The position numbers were made by a program, and so were the translations under genes. Positions 38,828 to 47,538 of a stretch of DNA of 50,837 bases are shown piece by piece (position 1 is the stretch's first letter; every line of letters starts with the position of its first letter). The DNA is from Candidatus Rifleibacteriota bacterium (GTDB lineage: Bacteria > Muiribacteriota > Ozemobacteria > Ozemobacterales > Ozemobacteraceae). The notes under the pieces were generated by a model. It worked only from the letters and a program-made list of their open reading frames with translations. It was not told the origin of the DNA and ran no database searches. Where the stretch lies: the NCBI GenBank assembly GCA_012517355.1, contig JAAYVD010000098.1, positions 1-50,837 on the forward strand, given 5' to 3'.

Positions 38828-40426
38828 TCAGGCGGCGGGGCGGTGGTCGCGGATGGTGTGGAACTCGATCTGCGGCCACTTCTCGGCGAGCCGGTCGAAC
38901 AAAAAGAGGTTCCCCACCAGGTAGACCAGGTGCCCGTCGATGTCGTGGGCCATCTGGCCGCGGTGCTCGCGCTGGAACTCCTTCAGCTTCGTCTCGTCGG
39001 TCGAGGTCGGCCAGCGGGCGCTCACGTAGTCGACGGGCGAGTAGTCGGCCTCGACCCCGTATTCCTCGAGCAGGCGCACCTTGGTGACCTCGAACTGCAG
39101 CGCCCCGACCGCGCCGAGGATGACCTCGCCGGCGTGCAAGAGCGGCCGGAAGACCTGGACCGCGCCCTCCTCGGACAGCTGCTTCAGCCCGACCTGCATC
39201 TGCTTCGAGCGCAGCGGATTCCTGAGCCGCACCGACCGGAACAGCTCCGGCGCGAACCGCGGGATGCCCACGAACTGCAGCGGCTCCTTCTCGGTCAGCG
39301 TGTCGCCGATCTCGAGCGTGCCGCGGTTGTGGATGCCGATGATGTCGCCGGGGTAGGCCTCCTCGACGTTGGTGCGCTCGCGCGCCAGGAACATCGTGGC
39401 GTTCTTGATCGCCATCTCCTTGCCGAGCCGGTGGTGGCGCACCTCCAGGCCACGGGTGAACTTCCCCGAACAGACCCGCAGGAAGGCGATCCGGTCGCGG
39501 TGCGCCGGGTCCATGTTGGCCTGGATCTTGAAGACGAACCCCGTGAAGGCCGGCTCGTCGGGGGCCACGACCCGCGTCGTGGTGGCGCGCGGTTGCGGCG
39601 GCGGGGACAGGTCGATCACCGCGTCGAGGACCTCCATGACGCCGAAGTTGTTCAGCGCGCTGCCGAAGAACACGGGCGTCTGGCTGGCGCGACGGTACTG
39701 CTCCAGGGCGAAGGGGGCGGCCGCTCCGGCCAGCAGCTCGACGTCGCGGCGCAGGTCGTCGGCCTGCTCTCCCAGGTGCGCGTCGAGGGCGGGGTCACCC
39801 AGGTCGTTGATCACCATCACGTCTTCGGGACGGCGGTTGGTTCCCGGCCGGAACAGCCGCAGTTCGCGGCGGCCCAGGTCGTAGACCCCGCGGAAGCTTC
39901 CCCCCTTGCCGACCGGCCAGGTCATCGGAACGCACTCGATCTGCAGGTCGTCCTCGATGTTCTGGAGCAGGTCGAGCGGCCCCCAGCCCTCGCGGTCGAG
40001 CTTGTTGATGAAGGTGATGATCGGCGTGTTGCGCAGCCGGCAGACCTCCATCAGCTTGCGGGTCTGGGTCTCGACCCCCTTGCCGCTGTCGATCACCATC
40101 AGCGCCCCGTCGACCGCCGTCAGCACCCGGTAGGTGTCTTCCGAGAAGTCCTGGTGGCCAGGGGTGTCGAGCAGGTTGAGGTCGGTGTCGCGGAACCGGA
40201 AGCTCATCACCGAGCTGGTCACCGAGATGCCGCGCTCGCGCTCGATGCTCATCCAGTCGGAGGTCGCGTAGCGGGCCGCCTTGCGGGCCTTGATCGAACC
40301 CGCCATCTGGATGGCGCCCCCGAACAGCAGCATCTTCTCGGTGAGCGTGGTCTTTCCCGCGTCGGGATGGCTGATGATGGCGAACGTGCGCCGATGCGCG
40401 ATTTCGTGACGGAGTGACGGTTGCAT
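38828..40426 (-). CDS. prfC: Peptide chain release factor 3
   Basis: 532 residues, the normal length for RF3 (about 529). This translational GTPase removes RF1/RF2 from the ribosome after termination. The G motifs are clear: [20 protein letters not shown] (P-loop), [17 protein letters not shown] (G3) and [20 protein letters not shown] (G4). [14 protein letters not shown] is the RF3 form of switch I. The C-terminal domain ([20 protein letters not shown]) is also complete. The ATG at the complement of 40424-40426 matches the family start; the frame extends 50 codons upstream through the inverted repeat but without homology. It is divergent from lysA. Confidence 0.96.
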   Translation of the reverse strand: MQPSLRHEIAHRRTFAIISHPDAGKTTLTEKMLLFGGAIQMAGSIKARKAARYATSDWMSIERERGISVTSSVMSFRFRDTDLNLLDTPGHQDFSEDTYRVLTAVDGALMVIDSGKGVETQTRKLMEVCRLRNTPIITFINKLDREGWGPLDLLQNIEDDLQIECVPMTWPVGKGGSFRGVYDLGRRELRLFRPGTNRRPEDVMVINDLGDPALDAHLGEQADDLRRDVELLAGAAAPFALEQYRRASQTPVFFGSALNNFGVMEVLDAVIDLSPPPQPRATTTRVVAPDEPAFTGFVFKIQANMDPAHRDRIAFLRVCSGKFTRGLEVRHHRLGKEMAIKNATMFLARERTNVEEAYPGDIIGIHNRGTLEIGDTLTEKEPLQFVGIPRFAPELFRSVRLRNPLRSKQMQVGLKQLSEEGAVQVFRPLLHAGEVILGAVGALQFEVTKVRLLEEYGVEADYSPVDYVSARWPTSTDETKLKEFQREHRGQMAHDIDGHLVYLVGNLFLFDRLAEKWPQIEFHTIRDHRPAA

Positions 40427-40485
40427 GACAGGCCCCCTCAGTCGTGAGAGCCCTATGTGTACCACCCTTCGGGCCCCCTGACAAG

Positions 40486-40694
40486 GGAAAATGGTGCCAC
40501 CATACCATTTTCGTGGTCGCTCAAGGTGTCCCGGTTTTTTCCTGGCTTGGGAAGCGGGTTCCCAGGGATTTTCCACCGTTGCCCGTTGACCATGGACGTC
40601 GGCCGTCCCCCCCCCCTTTCAGGGCGGCTGGGAGCGGTGGAAAAAGAGGGACACCTTGCGAAGCCCGGAAAAGAGTATGGTGGCACCATTTTCC
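40486..40694. repeat. 209-bp inverted repeat between prfC and lysA
   Basis: Perfect 20-bp outer arms, GGAAAATGGTGCCACCATAC (40486-40505) and its complement (40675-40694). Then a 17-bp diverged step on each side and perfect inner 10-bp arms, AAGGTGTCCC (40523-40532) and GGGACACCTT (40648-40657). The arms are thus colinear over 47 bp. The loop is about 115 bp and includes a C9 run. It could be a MITE-like element or paired operator sites serving the two divergent genes. Confidence 0.75.
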
Positions 40695-40753
40695 ACGGAT
40701 CTGATACCCTGGCGGAGAGAAATTTCCTGTTCAGGATCGATCGAGGAGGTTCC

Positions 40754-42196
40754 ATGTTCCCACGCGCTCGGGCGTTCGTTTTCTGGCTGATGGTCCTGGC
40801 CCTGGTCGTGCCGTCTGGGGCTCTTCGTGCCGAATCCGGGGCGGGGCCGGCCCCGTTGCCGGAACCCCCCGTCACCGTTCCCGCCGCGGGCATGGGAACC
40901 CTTCACGACGCCCTGCAGCTGGCCCGGGCCGACCAGGCCGACCACCCCGCCGCCATCGCCGGTTTCCAGCGCCTGGCCTGGGAGTTCGGCACCCCGTTGT
41001 ACATCTATGACCGCGCCACGATCATCGGACAGGCCCGGCTGGTCAAAGAGGCGTTCGGGGCCCGCTTCCCCCGCCTGAAACTGTTCTATGCCGCGAAGGC
41101 CAACACCAGCCTGGCGGTCATGTCCCTCCTGCGTCAGCAAGGTCTCGGCATGGAAACCATCTCCGGCGGGGAGATCATCGCCGCCCTCCGGCTCGGCGTT
41201 CCCGGGCCGGACATCCTGTTCACCAGCTCCTCGAAGAGCCCGTGGGAGATCGAACTGGCCCTGCGCGAAGGGGTCCTGCTGAACCTCGATTCCCTCGACG
41301 AACTCGCCCAGGTCGAGGTCACCGCCGCCCGCCTGGGAACCACCGCCCGCGTCTCCTTCCGGGTCAACCCCGGGGTCGACCCGCATACCATCCACCAGAT
41401 CAATACCGGCATCTCCGAATCCAAGTTCGGCCTCCACCTGGCGGGCGGTGCCGCCCTGGCCGCCTACCGGCGCGCCCTCCGGCTGCGGCACGTGCAGGTG
41501 GTCGGGCTGCACTGCCACATCGGGTCGCAGATCACCGATCCCGAAGGCTACGTCCTGGCCGCCGGCAAGGTCCTGGAGTTCGCCCGGGAACTGAAGGAGC
41601 AGCTTGGCCTGCAGCTCGCCTTCATCGACCTGGGCGGCGGCATCGGCATCCCCTACCACGACGGCGAGACGGTCATGACCCCCGCCGATCTCGCCGCCGC
41701 CCTGCAGCCCATCTGGCAAAAGGGCATCGCCCGCCTGGGCTACGAACCCACCCTCTGGCTCGAACCCGGCCGGTTCTTCGTGGCCCCCGCCGGCTTCCTG
41801 CTGACCCGGGTGAACTCGGTGAAGACGACCCCGGTGAAGACCTTCATCAACGTGGATGCCGGGTTCAACACCCTCGTGCGACCCGCCATGTACCAGGCCT
41901 ATCACCGGGTCAGGGTCATCGGGCCGAAGAACCGCGTGGTGAAGGCCGATCTCGCCGGCAACGTCTGCGAGACCGGCGACATCCTCGCCGCCGACCGGAT
42001 GCTGCCCCGCCCCCAGCCCGGCGACCTGGCCGTCATCCTCGATGCGGGGGCCTACGGGTTTGCGATGGCCAGCGAGTACAACTCCCGCCCGCTGCCCGCC
42101 GAGGTCCTGGTCGATGGTGACGAGGTCGAGGTCATCCGCGGCCGCGGCCGCCCCGACGACCTCTTCCGGCATCAGCGAATCCCCGGATCCTGGTGA
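40754..42196 (+). CDS. lysA: Diaminopimelate decarboxylase with an N-terminal signal peptide
   Basis: 480 residues. The family decarboxylates meso-diaminopimelate to lysine with PLP. The catalytic features are all present: RLKLFYAAKANTSLAVMSLL (PLP Lys), VVGLHCHIGSQ, FIDLGGGIGIPYHDGE, LWLEPGRFFVAPAG, LAGNVCETGDILAADR (substrate Cys-Glu) and YGFAMASEYNSRPLPAEV. Unusually, the protein begins MFPRARAFVFWLMVLALVVP ... ALRAESG, a textbook Sec signal peptide, and the ATG follows GAGGAGG by 5 bases, so this is the used start. A later Met (40892) lacks a ribosome binding site. The family is normally cytoplasmic, so either the enzyme works in the periplasm on another amino acid or the first residues anchor it. 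It is divergent from prfC across the inverted repeat. Confidence 0.9.
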   Translation: MFPRARAFVFWLMVLALVVPSGALRAESGAGPAPLPEPPVTVPAAGMGTLHDALQLARADQADHPAAIAGFQRLAWEFGTPLYIYDRATIIGQARLVKEAFGARFPRLKLFYAAKANTSLAVMSLLRQQGLGMETISGGEIIAALRLGVPGPDILFTSSSKSPWEIELALREGVLLNLDSLDELAQVEVTAARLGTTARVSFRVNPGVDPHTIHQINTGISESKFGLHLAGGAALAAYRRALRLRHVQVVGLHCHIGSQITDPEGYVLAAGKVLEFARELKEQLGLQLAFIDLGGGIGIPYHDGETVMTPADLAAALQPIWQKGIARLGYEPTLWLEPGRFFVAPAGFLLTRVNSVKTTPVKTFINVDAGFNTLVRPAMYQAYHRVRVIGPKNRVVKADLAGNVCETGDILAADRMLPRPQPGDLAVILDAGAYGFAMASEYNSRPLPAEVLVDGDEVEVIRGRGRPDDLFRHQRIPGSW

Positions 42197-42257
42197 CGAG
42201 ATATCGGTGATACTCGGCCATTTCTCTGACCCGCTTCGGAGGCGGGCTCTGGAGGGG

Positions 42258-42303
42258 CAAGGGGTTCCCGTCCGGTCCCCGTCTGGAGGGCGGGACCCCT
42301 TGG
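42258..42303. terminator. Hairpin between convergent genes
   Basis: CAAGGGGTTCCCGTCC (from 42258) pairs with GGGCGGGACCCCTTGG (to 42303) across a 14-base loop. It sits between the convergent lysA and the 42325 gene. No U-tract follows, so a role as bidirectional terminator is plausible but unproven. Confidence 0.45.
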
Positions 42304-42324
42304 TCTCCGCCAACCCTCATGTGA

Positions 42325-43737
42325 TCAGGGTTTGGAAATGGGTGCGGTGACGCCGGTTTCTGCGCAGGTCCGGACGGTGGGCTCGAGGTGGGGCCAGTAG
42401 ACCAGGCCGAAATTCCGCCGCCAGACGATGCGGCGGGCGTCCGCGGTGAAGCGGGCCCCGGGAGTCCGGGCCAGGTGGCCGAAGGGGGGGCGGGCCGGGA
42501 AGCACAGGTAGATGAGCGTCCCCGCCCGGTCGGCCGGGGCCCGGAGGGTGGCCGCGGCGGCGTCATAGGTCGCCGGTTCGCCGGCCGGTGAACAGGACCA
42601 GCAGAGCCGCAGGTGGAAGGCGCCGATCTCGGCCTCGATGGGACAGGGTGGGGCGGTCGCGCCCGGCCCATCCCCCACCAGGGCGTCCGGTGGCATTTCG
42701 TGCATCCGGATGTAGTCGCTGGGTTCCAGCTTGCCGAGCAGGTCCTGCCGGCGCCGCTCCAGGTCTCTGTCCGTCTCCGGAGGTTGCCGGGACAGGAATC
42801 CGAACAGGCCGGCCTTGTCCACGTCGAGGGCATGGTCGGTGATCCCCTCGATGGCCCGGTACAGCCCGCGTCGTTCCTTGTTGGTGGCCGACGCCAGGGC
42901 GGCGCGCAGGTGGGGGAACAACCGGATCCCCGCCCGGCCCAGGTGCGTGGCGGCGTCCCGTCTGACCTCGGCGTTGGTATGACGCAGCAGGGGAAGCAGC
43001 ACCTCGGCCACCACCCCCGCCACCTCCGCCTCGGTCCTGTGGAAGGCGGTGACCAGTTCCCTCATCCGCCATCCGAGCCCCAAAGCCTCCTTCGATTCTC
43101 GCACCCGCTCCGCCAGGGCGCGCACCTGCTCCCCCTCCTGCCGGACGAACCCCAGGAACGGTTCCCGCTCCTTCGCCCCCATCAGGTCGGTCAGCAGGCA
43201 GGTGTACAACTCCCGGGGCAGGCAGTTGTAGCCGTCGTAGTGGTTGACCCGGGCCCGCAGCAGGTCGGGCGGCACTCCGGCCAGGGGGAACCGGCCGGCG
43301 GCCTCCCCGTGGCTCAACGCCTGGCGCAGCGACTCGGCCAGGTCGCGCAGGGCGAAGGCCAGGTTCGACTGGATGTCGTCGTAATCCCCCGCCGCCCCCT
43401 GGTAGCGGGCCCGGTACTCGGTGACCGCGGGCGAGCACCACACCATGCCCTGCACCAGAGCGGTCAACACGGGAACCGTCAGGTCGTCGGGGGAGCGGCC
43501 CAGCCATTCCCGCACCCCCTCGACCGCCCGCGATACCTCCGCCTCGAGCGGGGTTCCCTCGTAGCCCTGGCTGGCATCCACGACCAGGAGGATGTCGGTT
43601 CCTGCCTTCGCCGGCGGGATCTTCCCCGCGGCTGCCAGGAAGGTGGTTACCGGCTCCGGCAGATCGGGGGTGGGCGGGGCGCCGGCTGCCCCGGCGGGGT
43701 CGGCCACGGGTGGGCGGGCGTCGCGGGCGGGCGTCAT
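42325..43737 (-). CDS. Soluble protein of unknown function with HEAT-like helices
   Basis: 470 residues with no signal peptide or membrane helix. Near residue 45, GTDILLVVDASQGYEG looks like the first strand and metal site of a von Willebrand A-like fold, but the rest of that fold is not evident. The central part includes LPLLRHTNAEVRRDAATHLG and LFPHLRAALASATNKERRGL, which resemble HEAT repeats. The C-terminus is a beta-rich domain (RFTADARRIVWRRNFGLVYW). The start codon shares one base with the stop of the upstream zinc-ribbon gene (TGATG), so they form a coupled pair. I do not recognise a family. Confidence 0.7.
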   Translation of the reverse strand: MTPARDARPPVADPAGAAGAPPTPDLPEPVTTFLAAAGKIPPAKAGTDILLVVDASQGYEGTPLEAEVSRAVEGVREWLGRSPDDLTVPVLTALVQGMVWCSPAVTEYRARYQGAAGDYDDIQSNLAFALRDLAESLRQALSHGEAAGRFPLAGVPPDLLRARVNHYDGYNCLPRELYTCLLTDLMGAKEREPFLGFVRQEGEQVRALAERVRESKEALGLGWRMRELVTAFHRTEAEVAGVVAEVLLPLLRHTNAEVRRDAATHLGRAGIRLFPHLRAALASATNKERRGLYRAIEGITDHALDVDKAGLFGFLSRQPPETDRDLERRRQDLLGKLEPSDYIRMHEMPPDALVGDGPGATAPPCPIEAEIGAFHLRLCWSCSPAGEPATYDAAAATLRAPADRAGTLIYLCFPARPPFGHLARTPGARFTADARRIVWRRNFGLVYWPHLEPTVRTCAETGVTAPISKP

Positions 43738-44240
43738 CAGCGGGTTTCGCGGTGGACGAGCCAGACATCGACGAACGAGTAGAGGAACAGGCCGATCGCC
43801 ACCTGGTGCCAGACGATGGCATCCAGGGCGGCCTGCTGGTCGGCCGAGAAGGCCCGCATGTGGCCCCTCAGGGCATCCTGCATCACCTTGGCATAGATGG
43901 GAAGCGCTTCCTGGGCATACAGCAGCACGGCCAGGATCAACCCGGCCCCGATCACGAATCCACGCAGCCGCCGCCCCAGCCGCCAGGTGCCGAGGCCCGG
44001 GCAGAGCAGGTTGGCGAGCATCAGCGACCACAACGAGGGCCGGGGCGGGGGAGGCGCCCCGGCGGCCGCCCGGCCTGCGGCGTCCGGCCGGGGGCTCGCC
44101 CCATCGCCGCCGGCCACGCCCACGACGAACGGCCGGCCCCGGTCGTCGACCAGCATGCTCTGGCAGTGCCGGCACTTCTTCGCCTCGGCCAGGATCGGCT
44201 CGGCGCAGAACGGGCACGGCCGCGTCTCCGGGTTTCCCAT
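43737..44240 (-). CDS. Small zinc-ribbon membrane protein
   Basis: 167 residues. The N-terminus RPCPFCAEPILAEAKKCRHC carries two Cys pairs (CPFC, CRHC), a zinc ribbon of the kind found in many small bacterial membrane proteins. After a Pro/Ala linker come hydrophobic segments LWSLMLANLLCPGLGTWRLG, FVIGAGLILAVLLYAQEALP and VAIGLFLYSFVDVWLVH, giving two to three membrane helices. The PGLGTWRLGRRLRGF stretch is like TM2/DUF-type short membrane proteins. It is coupled to the 42325 gene and may recruit that product to the membrane. That role is inference. Confidence 0.75.
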   Translation of the reverse strand: MGNPETRPCPFCAEPILAEAKKCRHCQSMLVDDRGRPFVVGVAGGDGASPRPDAAGRAAAGAPPPPRPSLWSLMLANLLCPGLGTWRLGRRLRGFVIGAGLILAVLLYAQEALPIYAKVMQDALRGHMRAFSADQQAALDAIVWHQVAIGLFLYSFVDVWLVHRETR

Positions 44241-44548
44241 GACCCCATTCTACCAGGAACACCCCGTTCGCGCCCCAGGATTCGGGTATTGGCAGGGCGA
44301 ACGCCACCCTCGGAAACGCTGTCAGAACGGGAGGTGCTCCGCTCGTCCCGACCACCTCGCCAGCAGAGAGGGTCCAGGGCCATCCGCCCTGCTGGGGGGA
44401 AGGAGCAAAGCCCTTTCGGAAAGCCTTTCCTCGGATCAGGGAATGGATTCCGTTCTCTGAGGGGAAGTCCTCCGGACCCGGGTGGGGAAAGGGCCCGCCC
44501 GCCTCTGGCCGTGGTAGACTACCGGCAGTCCATCCAGGGAGGAACCCC
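44241..44548 (+). other. Divergent intergenic region, 308 bp
   Basis: Contains repeat B4 and the start regions of the zinc-ribbon gene (minus) and the dihydropyrimidinase-like gene (plus). No promoter hexamers are convincing. Confidence 0.4.
44321..44400 (+). repeat. Family B hairpin repeat, copy B4
   Basis: Shares CTGTCAGAACGGGAGG...CTCC, CCCGACCACCTCGCCAG and a rearranged CAGCAGAG...CTGCTGG hairpin with B3. The most diverged of the four. Confidence 0.6.
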
Positions 44549-45922
44549 ATGCACGACCTCGTCATCAAGGATGCGCTGCTGCGGGACGGCTTCCAGACGA
44601 TCGCCGCCGACCTCGCCGTCGACGGCGAACGCATCGCCGCCATCGGCACCGGCCTGGCCGGCCGCCGCGAGATCGGCGCGGCCGGGAAATGGCTGCTGCC
44701 CGGCTTCCTCGACGTCCACACGCACATGTCGCTGCCCTTCGCGGGGGCGGTCTCGCGCGACGATTTCTTCACCGGCACCCGCGCCGGCGCGTTCGGCGGG
44801 GTCACCACGATCATCGATTTCACGGCACAGAAGCCGGGGGAAGGCCTGCGCGAGGGGTTCGCCCGCCGCCTGGCCGAGGCGGAGGGGAAGGCCGCCGTCG
44901 ACTACTCCTTCCACGCCTGCATCGGCACGGTCACCGACCGGGCCCTGGCCGACCTGCCCTGGGCCGCCTCGGCCGGCCTGACCAGCCTGAAGGTGTTCAT
45001 GGCCTATTCGCGCTCCGGGCTGATGCAGGACGACGCGGGCCTCTTCCGGGTCCTGGAGGCCTGCCGGGCGGCCGACGTGCTGATCACCGTCCATGCCGAG
45101 AACGGCGGGGTGATCGACCTGCTGACCGACCGCGCCGCCGCCGCGGGCGACCTGGGCATCGCCGCTCTTCCCCGCACCCGCCCCCTCTTCACCGAGGTCG
45201 AGGCCATCACCCGTCTCGGCCACCTGGCCCGGGCCACCGGCGCCCCCACCTACGTCGTCCACGTCTCCTCGGGGGCAGGCGCCGACGCCATCCGCGACGC
45301 CCGCCGGCAGGGCGCGCCTCTCTTCGGCGAGACCTGCCCGCAGTACCTGTTCCTCGACGACACCGTCTTCGACGGCCCGCGCGGGCAGGACTTCGGCTGC
45401 TGCCCGCCCGTCCGCCCGCCCGGCCAGGCCGCCGGCCTGTGGCGTGGCCTGCGCGAGGGTCACCTGCAGGTGCTGGCCACCGACCACTGCCCGTTCACCC
45501 GCGCCGACAAGGACCTGTGGCAGGGCGCGATCACCCGCCTGCCCATGGGCCTGCCCGGCATCGAGACGCTCGGCCCCCTCGCCCTGTGGGGAAGCGGCGC
45601 GGGGGAGTTGCCGTCCGACACGGCGATCCGCGCCCTCACCGCCAACCCGGCCCGCCTGTTCGGACTCTGGCCGCGGAAGGGCTCCCTGCAGCCGGGCGCC
45701 GACGCCGACCTTGTCTTGTACGATCCGAAGAAATATGGTGAACTGGCCGCGGCCACCCTCCACATGGGGTCGGATTATTCCCCCTACGAAGGCCGCCGGG
45801 GAACCGGGTGGCCGGTGCTGACCGTCAGCCGGGGCGAGATCCTGGTCCAGGACGGCGCCTGGCTCGGGCGGCCCGGCCGCGGCCGCTTCCTGGCCCGGGG
45901 CCCCGGACATCTCCTGGCCTGA
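44549..45922 (+). CDS. Dihydropyrimidinase / hydantoinase-type amidohydrolase
   Basis: 457 residues. Opens cyclic amides such as dihydropyrimidines or hydantoins with a binuclear metal site. Metal ligands are visible in order: FLDVHTHMSLPF (two His), SLKVFMAYSRSGLM (carbamylated Lys), VHAENGGVID (His), VVHVSSGAGA (His) and LATDHCPFT (Asp). The end, GSLQPGADADLVLYDPKKY, is the family's closing beta-sandwich. Length and motif order fit D-hydantoinase/dihydropyrimidinase better than allantoinase or dihydroorotase. The ATG follows GGGAGGAACCCC. No other pyrimidine-degradation gene is in the window, so the substrate is open. Confidence 0.9.
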   Translation: MHDLVIKDALLRDGFQTIAADLAVDGERIAAIGTGLAGRREIGAAGKWLLPGFLDVHTHMSLPFAGAVSRDDFFTGTRAGAFGGVTTIIDFTAQKPGEGLREGFARRLAEAEGKAAVDYSFHACIGTVTDRALADLPWAASAGLTSLKVFMAYSRSGLMQDDAGLFRVLEACRAADVLITVHAENGGVIDLLTDRAAAAGDLGIAALPRTRPLFTEVEAITRLGHLARATGAPTYVVHVSSGAGADAIRDARRQGAPLFGETCPQYLFLDDTVFDGPRGQDFGCCPPVRPPGQAAGLWRGLREGHLQVLATDHCPFTRADKDLWQGAITRLPMGLPGIETLGPLALWGSGAGELPSDTAIRALTANPARLFGLWPRKGSLQPGADADLVLYDPKKYGELAAATLHMGSDYSPYEGRRGTGWPVLTVSRGEILVQDGAWLGRPGRGRFLARGPGHLLA

Positions 45923-46293
45923 ACTGCCGGGGCGGGGCCGGGCCGGGCCGCTGTCACGGGAAGGTTCCCGCCAGGCCCGGCCCCCTGGGCGGGAACGAAG
46001 AGCAAGAACCGAAAAGTCGGAACGGGGGAGGCGGTCGTATGATCGGGTCCGTTCACCAAGACCGCCCGGGGCGATGGACGCCCCGACCTACGACAAGGAG
46101 ATGCACCCCAATGCAACCCGCCACCGACCTGTCCCTTCCCACCCCGATGCTCCGGCCCCCGGAAAGGCTTTCTCCGCCTCTCCCTGCCGGGCTGACCGGC
46201 CACTCCGCCTCCTTCCATCCGTTCCCCCGTTTCCGCCAGGCCCGACCGACACATGATCGGCCCGGCCAGCTTCCGGCTGCGGGGAAGGGCGCG
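45923..46293 (+). other. Intergenic region, 371 bp
   Basis: Between the hydantoinase-like gene and the DJ-1/PfpI-like gene. Near 46243 the sequence CCGACCGACACATGATCGG resembles the first hairpin of family A, but the rest does not align well. The frame of the next gene stays open through here without support. Confidence 0.35.
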
Positions 46294-47298
46294 ATGCGCC
46301 AGTTCCGCGCCTCGCCGGCGGGAGGCCGCACCCGGCTCGGCTCCTGGTCCGGCCTGGCCACCGTCCTGCCTCTCGTCCTCGTTTTGGCCCTCGCCATTGC
46401 GCCGGCCTGGGCCTACGACATCGTGCAACCGGGCGAGGTCGATGCCGGCCTCCCCTACGACGTGCGGCCGGTGCCGGTCACCGACCCGGGTTCCCTGGCC
46501 GGCGTCCGGGTCGCCCTCGTCGCGGCGCACGGCTTCGAAGAGGTCGAAGCCACCTACCCCCTGGAGTTCCTGACCGCCCGCGGGGCCGTCGTCGACGTCA
46601 TCACCCCCGACTGGATCAAGGACCGGGTCATGGCCGTGCGGTTCCTCAAACCCAGCGTCTGGATCCCCGTCACCAAGACCATATCCGCCGCCGATCCGGC
46701 CGACTATGATGCCGTGATCATCCCCGGTGGTGCCTGGAACCCCATCATCATGCGGACCGACGGGGCCATCCTGGCCTTCGTCCAGAAGGCCGCCAGGCGG
46801 GGAACCCTGATCGCCTCGATCTGCCACGGGCCGCAGGTCCTGATCAGCGCCGGCCTGGTGGCCGGCCGGGAAGTGACCGGAGTGGGGGACATCCGCCCCG
46901 ACCTGCGCCATGCCGGCGCCACGGTCCACGAGGACCGGGCGGTGGTCCTGGACGGCAATCTCCTGACCAGCCGGGATCCGAACGACCTGGCCGAGTTCGC
47001 CAAGGCCATCGAGGCCTTCCTGACCGCCCGGGCGCGGTTCGACCGGCTCCACGCCGGCCCGGAAGCGACCCCCGCCCTGGCTGCCGATTTCCAGACAGAT
47101 ACCGCGTCTGGCCTGACGGCCGCGCCGTCCCGCCCCGCCGCCCCCGCCCGCTCCGGCGGGGCCATTTGCCCCGTCTGCGAAGGCAACGGCCGCCTGCACG
47201 GGGGACCGGGCTTCTATCCCTACCCCTGCCCGACCTGCGGCGGCACCGGCCACGTCCAGCCGCCGTCCCACCAGCCACCCGTGAGCACCGACCATTGA
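46294..47298 (+). CDS. Exported DJ-1/PfpI-like protein with C-terminal DnaJ-type zinc finger
   Basis: 334 residues. Signal peptide: SGLATVLPLVLVLALAIAPA, cleavage near AWA. The core (about residues 65-250) is a DJ-1/PfpI domain: VRVALVAAHGFEEVEATYPL, YDAVIIPGGAWNP and LIASICHGPQVLISAGLVAG, where the Cys of SICHG is the expected nucleophile and the Glu of GFEEVE its partner. After an Ala/Pro linker, the last 45 residues contain CPVCEGNGRLHG and CPTCGGTGHVQP, two CxxCxGxG half-sites of a DnaJ-like zinc finger. ATG 46294 follows GGGGAAGGGCGCG. Family members are glyoxalases, deglycases, proteases or chaperones; here it would act outside the cytoplasm. Confidence 0.85.
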   Translation: MRQFRASPAGGRTRLGSWSGLATVLPLVLVLALAIAPAWAYDIVQPGEVDAGLPYDVRPVPVTDPGSLAGVRVALVAAHGFEEVEATYPLEFLTARGAVVDVITPDWIKDRVMAVRFLKPSVWIPVTKTISAADPADYDAVIIPGGAWNPIIMRTDGAILAFVQKAARRGTLIASICHGPQVLISAGLVAGREVTGVGDIRPDLRHAGATVHEDRAVVLDGNLLTSRDPNDLAEFAKAIEAFLTARARFDRLHAGPEATPALAADFQTDTASGLTAAPSRPAAPARSGGAICPVCEGNGRLHGGPGFYPYPCPTCGGTGHVQPPSHQPPVSTDH

Positions 47299-47418
47299 GC
47301 CGGCCCACCCCGCCCGACCGTCTGTCCACGCCGACCCCCGCCCCGACCCTGGCCGGCCTTTCCGCCGGCGGGGCCGGGGCGGACCGCCGCCCGGGAGGCC
47401 CAGAGTCCGCCCGGAGGC

Positions 47419-47504
47419 ATGACCACCACGATGTCCGAAGGGCTTCCCCCTTGCCGCCACGGATGGCGGCGCGATACGATCCGTTCGCGCCTTGCCAGGG
47501 GGCC
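47419..47504 (+). repeat. Family A palindromic element, copy A10 (intergenic)
   Basis: Forward copy ending 34 bp before the AraC-type gene. The large hairpin keeps a perfect GGCGCGA / TCGCGCC outer stem although its inner part has changed. Confidence 0.85.
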
Positions 47505-47538
47505 GACCCACGACCGTAGCCGGAATGGAGGAACCAGG

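Noticed and set aside
40892-42196. Shorter lysA start without the signal peptide
   Set aside because: No ribosome binding site before this Met, while ATG 40754 follows GAGGAGG directly.
46243-46300. Possible extra family A copy
   Set aside because: Only the first hairpin (CCGACCGACACATGATCGG) aligns; the rest is too diverged to count.
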